Shown piece by piece: positions 25,099 through 32,290 of a stretch of 64,000 bases of DNA (the stretch's first letter is position 1; each line of letters opens with the position of its first letter). The position numbers were made by a program, and so were the translations under genes. The stretch lies in assembly GCA_041645535.1 (NCBI GenBank), contig JBAZPT010000001.1, positions 372,001 to 436,000 on the forward strand, read 5' to 3'. Origin of the DNA: JBAZPT01 sp041645535. GTDB lineage: Bacteria > Patescibacteriota > Minisyncoccia > Moranbacterales > UBA2206. A model generated the notes under the pieces. It did not search any database. It had not been told where the DNA came from and saw only the letters and a program-made list of their open reading frames with translations.

Positions 25099-26137
25099 AT
25101 AGCCAGCACTGCGGATCACTCGCATATAAATCCTGGCTGACTCCGAAGGCAACTGCTCTGCAGCCCCTGCAATGAAAAAGCCATTCACATTTTTGACATT
25201 TTTTAATCTTTTTCAGTTTTTGCATCTTGCACATATTTCTGGACTCAAAAAAGATATCCTCGAATTTTTCCTCAGGAACTACTCCGATTGTACTACCTAG
25301 ATGCCTGCGGCATCCCATAACTTTTCCGTCTGGCAAAATTGAAAACGCAAGCGATCCAATCGTGCATCCACCGGAAACTGTTTGAGACTCACCGCATCCA
25401 CATTCTTCATGCTTTTCAGGAGGCTCGAGTAATATCCAAAGCGGGTCTTTTCTGCCTACATTGTACTTGTAGCCACTTTTGAGATAATGTTCTTTCATAC
25501 CTTCCAAAAAAAGTCTGTACTCCAAAGGATTAAACATGGCGGCTTTTATATTTTCTTTAGTTGGAACAAATCTCGAAAAGTCCCATAAGGCCGCGCCGTT
25601 ATCAATAGCCACATCCGCAATTTCAGGCATCTCGCCAAAATTTATTTTACTGACCGTGGATTGGACTATCGGCTTGATGGCGGTCTTGGAAAGCATCTTC
25701 AACGCTTTTACTGTCTCGCTAAAGCTACCCTTTCCACGGAAAAAATCATGTGTATTTTTCATGCCGTCGAGACTAAGCTGATAGTGGCGCACACCCTGTT
25801 CCTCCAACTGGACAACTGTTTTCCTTGTTAGCAATGTCGGTGTGCCAAGTATATTGATTTCCAAATCACTGCCCCCTCTTTCTCTGACAAAACGCAAGAT
25901 TTTCCAAAAATAAGGGTGCAGCAAGGGATCCCCTCCGGTGAATGAAATGCTCCTCATTAGATTCAGATCCCGAAAACTTTCAAAAAAATCAGTAGCTATA
26001 ACACAAAGCTGATTCAATGAAAGTTTTCTTTTTGCTCTCATGTCAGCAGTTATATAACAATGAGAGCAATGATTTGGACAGGCATCCGTAAGATGCCATT
26101 GAAGCGAAAATAATCCAACAATTTCTACATTTTCCAT
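25097..26137 (-). CDS. Radical SAM/SPASM peptide maturase
   Basis: 346 residues. The SAM cluster motif is CPNHCSHC (CxxxCxxC) near residue 20, followed by SFTGGDPLLHPYF and LSLDGMKNTHDFFRGKGSF. The C-terminal SPASM region is Cys-rich (CGCGESQTVSGGC, GCRRHLG, CQKCEWLFHCRGC, DPQC), fitting auxiliary clusters. Such enzymes modify ribosomal peptides (thioether or other crosslinks). A 40-residue CxxCxxC peptide gene lies directly upstream, separated by a terminator-like hairpin. The ATG at 26137 follows GGGAGG; an ATG 12 nt upstream overlaps that ribosome site. Confidence 0.9.
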   Translation of the reverse strand: MENVEIVGLFSLQWHLTDACPNHCSHCYITADMRAKRKLSLNQLCVIATDFFESFRDLNLMRSISFTGGDPLLHPYFWKILRFVRERGGSDLEINILGTPTLLTRKTVVQLEEQGVRHYQLSLDGMKNTHDFFRGKGSFSETVKALKMLSKTAIKPIVQSTVSKINFGEMPEIADVAIDNGAALWDFSRFVPTKENIKAAMFNPLEYRLFLEGMKEHYLKSGYKYNVGRKDPLWILLEPPEKHEECGCGESQTVSGGCTIGSLAFSILPDGKVMGCRRHLGSTIGVVPEEKFEDIFFESRNMCKMQKLKKIKKCQKCEWLFHCRGCRAVAFGVSQDLYASDPQCWL

Positions 26138-26165
26138 CAGTCCTCCCATTGTCTATTGATTAACA

Positions 26166-26199
26166 GAAAAAAAGGGCTCCCGACAAACTCAGGGAGCCC
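26166..26199 (-). terminator. Attenuating terminator between peptide and maturase genes
   Basis: Perfect 8-bp stem GGGCTCCC/GGGAGCCC followed on the minus strand by TTTTTTT. It lies just after the peptide stop and before the radical SAM gene, an arrangement common in RiPP loci that keeps the precursor more abundant than its enzyme. Confidence 0.85.
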
Positions 26200-26211
26200 G
26201 GTCGTCATTCC

Positions 26212-26334
26212 CTACCTGCCAGGCGGTCCGCCAAAGCAAGCTTTGCAATTTCTGCAGTTCAGATAAGCACTTTTTTTGCCAATAACAAACTGCTTTAAAA
26301 GCTTTCTCTTAGCGCTAAGGGAAATCTTCTTCAT
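26212..26334 (-). CDS. Candidate RiPP precursor peptide, 40 residues
   Basis: Short peptide with a basic leader (MKKISLSAKRKLLKQFVIGK) and a Cys-rich tail with CRNCKAC (CxxCxxC), then FGGPPGR at the very end. The ATG is preceded by AAAGGAGG at ideal spacing, and an upstream promoter-like pair (26394-26422) fits a strongly expressed small gene. Placement directly before a radical SAM/SPASM gene makes it the likely substrate. Mature structure and activity cannot be predicted. Confidence 0.8.
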   Translation of the reverse strand: MKKISLSAKRKLLKQFVIGKKSAYLNCRNCKACFGGPPGR

Positions 26335-26393
26335 TTTGGTCGTCCTCCTTTCTGCCTTTAGGCTAGTATTGACCTTGTTAAAGATCATACTAT

Positions 26394-26422
26394 ATTTAAG
26401 CAATAAGCTAAAACTTTGTCAA
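26394..26422 (-). promoter_or_regulatory. Promoter of the precursor peptide gene
   Basis: Minus strand TTGACA, 17-bp spacer, TTAAAT. The -35 lies within the last codons of the HExxH gene, giving the peptide gene its own start of transcription. Confidence 0.5.
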
Positions 26423-27013
26423 GCTTACACCACTTCTCAGCTGATCCAAAATTTTTTGATAACCTAAATCATTTACTATTTCCCATGATCTGGCATAATT
26501 TATATCTTGATTATCTCTCCTTATATTATTTATCTTTTCCTGCTCGCTGAAATATTCGGCGTATATTCTAGAATGTATTGCATGAACAATAATATGACTG
26601 ATTGTTAATTTGCTTTCTTTTCTATATTTTTTTTCCAAATATTTCCAAATATTCTGAACTTTTTTATTATTTCTGTTCTGAAAGATTAGTTGGTGGATTA
26701 ATTCATGAATTAACAAATTTACAGTTTCTTTATTATTTTCTCTTGGGCAAATAGTAAGTGGATCAGAAAAGGGAATACACTTTCCAACAAAATAACAGTC
26801 TATCTCTTTTTTTTGCCAATTGAGATTTGTATATTTAACTAAGCCTTTTAAAATCTTTTTTTCTATTTTCCTCCATTCTTTTTCTAATCTATTCATTTTT
26901 TTAATAACTTCTTTTACAGCAGGAAACTCTTTCCCATGGATTGGAAATTTAACAAATCTTTCAAAAAAAGAATTGTAAATGGGAGAAAAACAAAACTTTA
27001 TTATAGGAATCAT
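26408..27013 (-). CDS. Putative zinc metallopeptidase (HExxH protein)
   Basis: 201 residues with LLIHELIHQLI (HExxH zinc motif) in a predicted helix and a later His-rich helix (SHIIVHAIHSRIYAEYF) that could give the third ligand. A polar N-terminal half (WRKIEKKIL, YTNLNWQKK) and acidic SDPLTICPREN follow. No signal peptide. Family not recognised. Being first in the locus upstream of the peptide and radical SAM genes, it could remove the leader or cleave the modified peptide (inference). AT-rich compared with its neighbours. Confidence 0.7.
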   Translation of the reverse strand: MIPIIKFCFSPIYNSFFERFVKFPIHGKEFPAVKEVIKKMNRLEKEWRKIEKKILKGLVKYTNLNWQKKEIDCYFVGKCIPFSDPLTICPRENNKETVNLLIHELIHQLIFQNRNNKKVQNIWKYLEKKYRKESKLTISHIIVHAIHSRIYAEYFSEQEKINNIRRDNQDINYARSWEIVNDLGYQKILDQLRSGVSLTKF

Positions 27014-27114
27014 ATTTAGAAAAAATTAAAATTGTAAGACTATAAGTATATTATGCTTAAAATAAATTTTTTGCAAGAAAAACCGGCTCTTGCCCCATTT
27101 TTCACAAATTATAA

Positions 27115-27234
27115 AAGCCCCCGCGGACATTTTACATTCCCCGTGGTTTTTAAGTGCTTTATTCAAGCCACTTTTCGTCATTTTCGCCTGTAACGCACCT
27201 GTGGATAACTTTTGAAATATGACCTAAAAAAAAC
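27115..27234. repeat. 118-bp direct repeat B
   Basis: Second copy of the repeat at 24947-25064, same orientation, with a few differences in the centre (CCACTTTTCGTC against CCAAGTTTAGCC). It lies about 100 bp upstream of the HExxH gene. Confidence 0.9.
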
Positions 27235-27296
27235 CGCTTTTTTAGCAGTTGTAAATTCCCAAAAAAATTCTATATAATACCCCTAAAAACATTACA

Positions 27297-27325
27297 AGCC
27301 CTCTGTAATAAAATTACACAGGGCT
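27297..27325 (-). terminator. Hairpin downstream of the small-protein operon
   Basis: AGCCCT(G/C)TGTAAT arms of 13 bp with one mismatch around a 3-nt loop. The U-run on the minus strand is weak (TTGTAATGTTTTT), so termination is probable rather than certain. Confidence 0.55.
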
Positions 27326-27369
27326 GGGCATTCGAACTGATGTTCGCGTGCCTTTTAAAACTTTAATGA

Positions 27370-27531
27370 TTAATATCGACATCGCCTCCGGTTTGTTCTA
27401 CGCTTCCGCTGCACTTTTAACAACTTCTTTTGCAGCTTTTTGCACTTTCTCGTAGAATTGTATGAGCCAGTATCAGACATTGATTGGCTGATACGCCTAC
27501 GAAGCTCTTCTTCCTTCTGCCTAAGCGACAT
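27370..27531 (-). CDS. Small highly basic protein, 53 residues
   Basis: Reads MSLRQKEEELRRRI, a short Ser-rich stretch, then CKKLQKKLLKVQRKRRTNRR ending RCRY. The ATG has an ideal AAAGGAGG 8 nt upstream. About 20 of 53 residues are Arg or Lys, suggesting nucleic-acid binding. Last gene of a three-gene operon of small basic proteins divergent from the VWA/kinase operon. No family recognised. Confidence 0.65.
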   Translation of the reverse strand: MSLRQKEEELRRRISQSMSDTGSYNSTRKCKKLQKKLLKVQRKRRTNRRRCRY

Positions 27532-27599
27532 TTTTTAAACCTCCTTTTCTGCGAATCGCTTCGCGAATTTTTTGATAATGGATTCACTAATCCGCTGAT

Positions 27600-27854
27600 C
27601 TACCGCCCCAACAGTGTGGCCCAAAATCCTTTTCGCCGCTGCGGCATGGATTGAATAATCCTGTCTCTTAGCTTCCGTCCGGATATGAGATTTTGACAAC
27701 AGATGTCGTGGCATCTCTTATGTACTGGGTGATTATTCCAAATCCACACCCTTCCCCAGATTTTACGCCTGCAGTGCCAGCATGTTGTCTTGTTTCTGTG
27801 ATTTCCATTGCTTCTTTTTCTGCCATTGCCTCTTTTTTTAAAAAACCTTGCCAT
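27600..27854 (-). CDS. Small basic zinc-ribbon-like protein
   Basis: 84 residues with CWHCRRKIWGRVWIWNNH then HKRCHDICC, a CxxC...HxxC/CC pattern that could bind one zinc. Basic N-terminus (FFKKRGNGRKRSNGNHRNK) and C-terminus. I chose this frame over an overlapping 81-residue frame because it keeps the metal-binding pattern. Possible RNA- or DNA-binding protein. Confidence 0.6.
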   Translation of the reverse strand: MARFFKKRGNGRKRSNGNHRNKTTCWHCRRKIWGRVWIWNNHPVHKRCHDICCQNLISGRKLRDRIIQSMPQRRKGFWATLLGR

Positions 27855-27891
27855 TTTCTTTTTCCCTTCCGTCCTTTTGGACGATTTTTGT

Positions 27892-28158
27892 TTAGCGTTT
27901 TTTTGAAAACCATGGACGCTGTGCCCTGGTTACATGCCCGACAATCTTTCCCTTATTGTTCCAGCGTATAAAAGATCCTTCAGGCACTCCATAAAACCAG
28001 GAATAAAGGCGCTCTTTCGTATTGAGAAAAACATCGTAAAATGAAACCCAGTGTGATTCCGGTCTTCTCCGATTTACAAAAATTCCCCCGCCTTTCATTT
28101 TTGGCTTTCCTCCGCGCCTTCGCCTTTTTCTCCATCTGCCATTGCGATAACGGCTCAT
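27892..28158 (-). CDS. Small basic protein, 88 residues
   Basis: Very basic start (SRYRNGRWRKRRRRGGKPK) followed by an aromatic domain (HWVSFYDVFLNTKERLYSWF, GVPEGSFIRWNNKGKIVGHV). The ATG has GGGAGGTGA upstream at correct spacing. First gene of the operon, with a promoter at 28214-28242. No family recognised. Confidence 0.62.
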   Translation of the reverse strand: MSRYRNGRWRKRRRRGGKPKMKGGGIFVNRRRPESHWVSFYDVFLNTKERLYSWFYGVPEGSFIRWNNKGKIVGHVTRAQRPWFSKKR

Positions 28159-28213
28159 TTTTCACCTCCCTTCTTGATATTTTAACGAACTTCTCTGCCT
28201 TCAACTTACTCAC

Positions 28214-28242
28214 AAACTAGCAAGTGGGAACTTTTTTGTCAA
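28214..28242 (-). promoter_or_regulatory. Promoter of the small basic protein operon
   Basis: Minus strand TTGACA, 17-bp spacer, TAGTTT. It is back to back with the plus-strand promoter at 28272. Confidence 0.65.
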
Positions 28243-28271
28243 CCCACCGTACAATCGCTCCTCACTGGCAT

Positions 28272-28300
28272 TTGACAAAAATAATCTTTATTGCTAGAAT
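28272..28300 (+). promoter_or_regulatory. Promoter of the VWA/kinase operon
   Basis: TTGACA, 17-bp spacer, TAGAAT: consensus -35 and a 5/6-like -10. Predicted transcription start near 28307, leaving a 5' leader of about 230 nt before the first VWA gene. Confidence 0.75.
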
Positions 28301-28467
28301 CGAGTGTTGCTTGATAAGTTCCCTATTTGCCCTTTATCCAGGCTCTTTTGAAGCAAATTTTTCCCTAGCTTTCTGCCAAAAACCTAAGGAAAGCTTTGCT
28401 TCTTTGAAGCGAGCCCAAAGCAAGATTTTTTTGCTAATAGTTCATTACAAAGGAGAAGCCACAATAA

Positions 28468-28491
28468 ATGGTATTTTTAATTATTGATTAA
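28468..28491 (+). other. Possible 7-codon leader ORF upstream of VWA gene 1
   Basis: AAAGGAG, 11 nt, then ATG reading MVFLIID and stop, within the long leader. The second VWA gene has a similar 7-codon ORF. May be chance. Confidence 0.3.
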
Positions 28492-28536
28492 GAGCTCATT
28501 TGTTAACCACAAAAAATATCCACAAAAGGAGTGTTC

Positions 28537-29280
28537 ATGAAAAGAACCTGGATTATTTTAACAAATTTCAAGGATGTACGAGCAAAAATAGAAATCGATC
28601 CGGAATTTGGAGCATCGCCCATGGACCGCAAGTCGGAAATAGGCCAACCGATAATCTACAATGTCATTCTTGATATTTCAAGATCAATGGAAGATTTCTA
28701 TGATGAACTTGTGGCCTGCTTCAATAGAATTATGATCCCATCCCTCAAAGAAGCAATTAAGCGAAACAAGAGTCCCTTGCGTCTGGGTTGCCTGTTATTT
28801 TCTGAAAAGCTGCTTCCAGCCTGGAAAGGCTTCAGGTCTCTCAATGAACTAGGATCAGAACCGCTTAAGAGGTCAACGCTTGAACAATCCGGACTCCAAG
28901 GTAGAACAGCTCTGTATGGGGCGATGAAAGCCGGAATTCTTTGGACCGCCGCATCCATGGAACACATGAAGGATCATGGACAGGGCGAAGTGCCAAAAGG
29001 AAAAATTATTGTGCTTACTGATGGCGACAATAACGAACCACCAATGAGAAAGTCAGCAGTCACAAAGGCAAGGGGCAGTATGGACCCACTCGAATGTGAA
29101 AATCTTTCATTATCCTTGGGATTTCTAAATACCAACAATGAAATTTCAGAAGTTAACTTTCGAAACATATGCCGCTCCACCGGGTTTCAAGATCTTGGAT
29201 TTTATACCTCTGATAAAAACAACACCTTGCAGGATCGACGGGATTCATTTAAAAATCAGTTCAGAAAAATCTTTAGGTAA
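28537..29280 (+). CDS. VWA domain protein, copy 1 (TerY-like)
   Basis: 247 residues, mostly one von Willebrand A domain. The MIDAS is present as DISRSM (DxSxS), the Thr of GRTALYGAMKAG and the Asp of LTDGDNN. Resembles TerY-type VWA proteins, which pair with Ser/Thr kinases and phosphatases in stress-response modules. No signal peptide, so cytosolic. AGGAG precedes the ATG at 28537; the GTG 6 nt upstream overlaps the ribosome site. Paralogous to the next gene (about 55 percent identity by eye). Confidence 0.85.
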   Translation: MKRTWIILTNFKDVRAKIEIDPEFGASPMDRKSEIGQPIIYNVILDISRSMEDFYDELVACFNRIMIPSLKEAIKRNKSPLRLGCLLFSEKLLPAWKGFRSLNELGSEPLKRSTLEQSGLQGRTALYGAMKAGILWTAASMEHMKDHGQGEVPKGKIIVLTDGDNNEPPMRKSAVTKARGSMDPLECENLSLSLGFLNTNNEISEVNFRNICRSTGFQDLGFYTSDKNNTLQDRRDSFKNQFRKIFR

Positions 29281-29589
29281 AAGTAGCGCTTCTCAATAAA
29301 GAGCTGGGTGGGGAAATAAATATGTTTCCCCATCCGCTAAAATTTTCCTGTATCCTAAGGTTTCAAAGCTCATTACACTTGGAAATCACAGGATGCAATA
29401 TATTGAAAATTTCACTTTGATATTTTTTGCATCAAAAAATTATTCTTTACAAAGAAAGGAGGACACCATGAAATGTTGCCGCTCACCTTAAAAATTGCAT
29501 AAGGAATGGAAATGGTATTTTTTTGAATCACTATACCAAACAAAAAGCCGGTCTCTAAGCAAGACCCCAAACCAGAAAGGAGTAAAAAC
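29281..29589 (+). other. Intergenic spacer between VWA genes with hairpin and mini-ORF
   Basis: Contains a stem GGGTGGGGAAA/TTTCCCCATCC near 29305 without a clear T-run, and a 7-codon ORF at 29468. Otherwise AT-rich leader-like sequence ending in AGAAAGGAGTAAAAAC before the next ATG. Confidence 0.55.
29468..29491 (+). other. Possible 7-codon leader ORF upstream of VWA gene 2
   Basis: A strong AAAGGAGGACACC directly before ATG reading MKCCRSP and stop. The quality of the ribosome site makes translation plausible. Consecutive Cys residues are notable. Confidence 0.4.
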
Positions 29590-30360
29590 ATGAAAAAGAC
29601 AGGTTTTTCGATTATTATCGAAGAAGATGACGGATACGAAGAGGTTAAGGCAGGCGTTGCAGCCGATCCGAAAATGAGGGTCACCAAAATGGACCGCAAG
29701 TCGGAAATAGGCCAGCCGATAATTTTTGATGTCATTCTTGACATTTCAGGATCGATGGATGATTTCTATGATGAACTCGTGAACTGCTTTAATGAAATCA
29801 TGATTCCATCCCTCAAAGAAGCAAGCAAGCGCTACAAGGGCCCGATGCGTCTTGGTTGCCTGTTATTTTCCGACGAACTCGTTCCGGCTTGGTGGGGATA
29901 CAAAACTCTCATTGAATTAGGACCGAACCCCCTCAAGAGATCCATGCTTAATCAACCGGGACTTAAGGGCAGAACAGCCTTGTATGGCGCGATGAAAGCT
30001 GGAATTCTTTGGACTGCTGCAGCCATGGAAAATATGCGCGACACAGGCCACGGTGAATCGCCAAAAAGCAAGATTATCGTCCTGACTGATGGAGCCAATA
30101 ATCTACATCCTCTTGAAGAATCGGCTGTTACAAAGACTCTCAACAACATCGGAAATGAAAACCTTGAAAGTCTTCAGAGAGTTATTGGTTTTTTCAACAC
30201 TGACGATGGATTGACGGAAAGCAAATTCAAAAAAATGGCTAAAGACACCAATTTTGAGGGTCTCGGTTTTTATGACATTGCCAAAGGCAAAGATATCAAG
30301 GCCAAGCGGGCATCTTTCCGCCACCACTTCCAGATCTTTTCAAGTAAGGCCAGTCGGTAA
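29590..30360 (+). CDS. VWA domain protein, copy 2 (TerY-like)
   Basis: 256 residues with intact MIDAS: DISGSM, GRTALYGAMKAG and LTDGANN. The N-terminal 25 residues are acidic (EEDDGYEEV). Close paralogue of the preceding gene: KMDRKSEIGQPIIFDVILD is nearly shared. This copy has the classical DxSxS glycine, copy 1 has Arg. AGAAAGGAG precedes the ATG. Confidence 0.88.
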   Translation: MKKTGFSIIIEEDDGYEEVKAGVAADPKMRVTKMDRKSEIGQPIIFDVILDISGSMDDFYDELVNCFNEIMIPSLKEASKRYKGPMRLGCLLFSDELVPAWWGYKTLIELGPNPLKRSMLNQPGLKGRTALYGAMKAGILWTAAAMENMRDTGHGESPKSKIIVLTDGANNLHPLEESAVTKTLNNIGNENLESLQRVIGFFNTDDGLTESKFKKMAKDTNFEGLGFYDIAKGKDIKAKRASFRHHFQIFSSKASR

Positions 30361-30563
30361 CAAATCGGCTACTCATGGTGAAAGTTAAAAATCACCACAG
30401 ATGGAGAAACAGCGTCTTTCTCCATCTTGTTAATAATTATTTTACAAAATCTTTCCGGCAATTGGATATGCTATCAAGTTACCAGAAAGGCATTGAAAAA
30501 AGTCAAATAAAAAAATTATTTGACCAATTGTACAGTAAATTAAAAATTGAAAAGGAGGTACTC

Positions 30564-31199
30564 ATGAACAAGCTAGCAACAGTCGATGAAAAAGATCGAG
30601 AAATTTACCTGCAGTTTAGCTTTAACAATCCCGAGGCCATCCCTCAGTTTCTCGAGGACTTGCCCGAGGAGAATCAGGAGGATGCCACGGCCCGCAAACA
30701 GCTTAACGCCAATGCCACAGGCACAGATCTGACCAATGGCGGACAGTTTAGAGGCAAGATGATTGACCTGAAAAAACTTCCGTCCAAGCTTTTAGAGACA
30801 GATTATGAGTTGGTTGGGGTCTGGAAACAAAAGCGGATTCAAACTAAGGCCGGTTGGGCGCAAAATAAACCATACTGGATGATCCGTTTCAGATTCCGTC
30901 ACAAAGATTATCTGGCAGAGTATCGGGCAAAAATGGGTGAACAGGCCTGGAAGGAGATGCTGGAAAAACGACCAATGCTTCTTGGCGAGTTAGTGACCAT
31001 CTGTTCACTGGCCTTCTGGCAAATGCGCGCTTGGAGGAATCCTTATTTTCAGGATGGCAGACTATTGCCTAATGTTTTTTTTATCAGCCTGAACTTTGAG
31101 GGACGCAAACCACTATATGACTGGGATCCGCCCAAAGAGATTGGTCATGATGATCTCATTCCACAATTCAAGCCAGACGCCGCATTTAATCTCGGCTAG
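30564..31199 (+). CDS. Hypothetical protein of the VWA/kinase operon
   Basis: 211 residues, acidic N-terminal 50 (FLEDLPEENQEDA), then basic/aromatic centre (KKLPSKLLETDYELVGVWKQ, MIRFRFRHKDYLAEYRAKMG) and WQMRAWRNPYF. No known motif recognised. Reading MNKLATVDEK was chosen because AAAGGAGG precedes it; 63 extra codons upstream lack a ribosome site. Sits between the VWA genes and the kinase, so may be a scaffold or target. Confidence 0.75.
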   Translation: MNKLATVDEKDREIYLQFSFNNPEAIPQFLEDLPEENQEDATARKQLNANATGTDLTNGGQFRGKMIDLKKLPSKLLETDYELVGVWKQKRIQTKAGWAQNKPYWMIRFRFRHKDYLAEYRAKMGEQAWKEMLEKRPMLLGELVTICSLAFWQMRAWRNPYFQDGRLLPNVFFISLNFEGRKPLYDWDPPKEIGHDDLIPQFKPDAAFNLG

Positions 31200-31228
31200 A
31201 CATTCCATTAACTCAAAAGGAGGAAAAC

Positions 31229-32221
31229 ATGCCTAAAATTGTATGGATAGGAAACGGAAACAATAAAAAAAGTTACGATCTAAATTCACTTGAATCAACA
31301 ATGAAAACAGGAGGCCAAGGCCATGTCTATTTCCCCAAGAGTAACATATGCATAAAAGTATTGTCTGAGCCCGATGAGTTCACTGACCAATTATCCGCTA
31401 TCGGTAAAGTACTGTTTAATTCGAGCAGGCCTTATGAGCAAGTAAAAACCGTAAGCGCAATCCCGGTGGAACTGGTCTGGGATGAGGGTGTCAAAAGAGT
31501 CATCGGCTATGTCATGGAAAGATTGGATGATTGGATTAATCTGAGTGATATTCAGACCGAGACGGATAGCGAGTCATTGGGAATAAACTTGCGTTCAGCA
31601 GGACTGATCCTAGCCAGTTTGAGTCGCGCGATCAGATTGATTCACAGCCAAGGATTTGTTGTTGGCGATTTCAACCCCAGTAATATACTATTTAAACAGG
31701 AGAAAGACCAGTTTTTTGTTAAGGTTATTGATGTCGATAGTTGGAGCATTTACCGAAAAGACGATCTCGGCATCGAATATGCCTCGAAAGTACTCGACAT
31801 TGGCACTATCTACTACCCAGACATCATTCAGGCAGACAGAGAGAAGAAACCATGGCCAAATTTCAGACCTGACCACGATTGGTGGGCCTTCTCCTACATC
31901 AGTTGGATGATTCTCACAAAATTCGATCCGTTCATGACAGGAAGAATATCTGGCGTCAGTAGAGAGGACCGCATCCTAAATGGATACACCGCTAACAGCG
32001 CGGCTGCAGTCAAATTACATCCGGAATACGGGCCAGCCGCCCAAGCTCTGGGTCCAAAATTGCGTTTTTATCTGGATCGAAGCCTGAAACGCAAAGTCCG
32101 GCGCCCCTTTCCGACCAAAGTATTGGAGGATTTCGCCAGCAACCTGAGATTATGTACAAAATGCAACCTTACATCACATATTTCAGCAGTAATGTGCCCG
32201 AAATGCGCGAACTTCCTTTAA
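31229..32221 (+). CDS. Protein kinase-like protein with C-terminal zinc ribbon
   Basis: 330 residues. Kinase-fold signs: a Gly-rich start TGGQGHVYF, VK-type Lys in ICIKVLSEPDEF, MERLDDWINL hinge, catalytic loop VVGDFNPSNILF (about residue 145) and metal loop VIDVDSW in place of DFG (about residue 168). The HRD Arg is absent. Then about 100 residues and a CTKC...CPKC zinc ribbon at the C-terminus. Resembles the YegI/TerY-P class of kinases that occur with VWA genes. Activity is plausible since catalytic Asp and Asn are kept. Confidence 0.8.
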   Translation: MPKIVWIGNGNNKKSYDLNSLESTMKTGGQGHVYFPKSNICIKVLSEPDEFTDQLSAIGKVLFNSSRPYEQVKTVSAIPVELVWDEGVKRVIGYVMERLDDWINLSDIQTETDSESLGINLRSAGLILASLSRAIRLIHSQGFVVGDFNPSNILFKQEKDQFFVKVIDVDSWSIYRKDDLGIEYASKVLDIGTIYYPDIIQADREKKPWPNFRPDHDWWAFSYISWMILTKFDPFMTGRISGVSREDRILNGYTANSAAAVKLHPEYGPAAQALGPKLRFYLDRSLKRKVRRPFPTKVLEDFASNLRLCTKCNLTSHISAVMCPKCANFL

Positions 32222-32234
32222 CCTTTTTAACTAA

Positions 32235-32270
32235 ACAGGATTGGCAACACTAATCCTGTTTTTATTTTTA
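32235..32270 (+). terminator. Terminator after the VWA/kinase operon
   Basis: ACAGGATT/AATCCTGT stem followed by TTTTTATTTTT on the plus strand. Lies between the convergent kinase and phosphatase genes. Confidence 0.8.
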
Positions 32271-32290
32271 AAAATCTTGGGTTTCCGGCT

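Larger units (their letters stand above)
27014..27369. other. Intergenic region with direct repeat B and hairpin
   Basis: Holds repeat B (27115-27234) and a hairpin at 27297-27325. No other gene was seen. Confidence 0.7.

Noticed and set aside
24947..27234. Replication origin (DnaA boxes)
   Set aside because: TGTGGATAA or TTATCCACA occurs once per repeat and at 52754 and 59355, too sparsely, and no dnaA, dnaN or AT-rich unwinding region is present.
27668..27913. 81-residue ORF overlapping the zinc-ribbon gene
   Set aside because: Different frame over the same DNA; the 84-residue frame keeps the Cys/His pattern.
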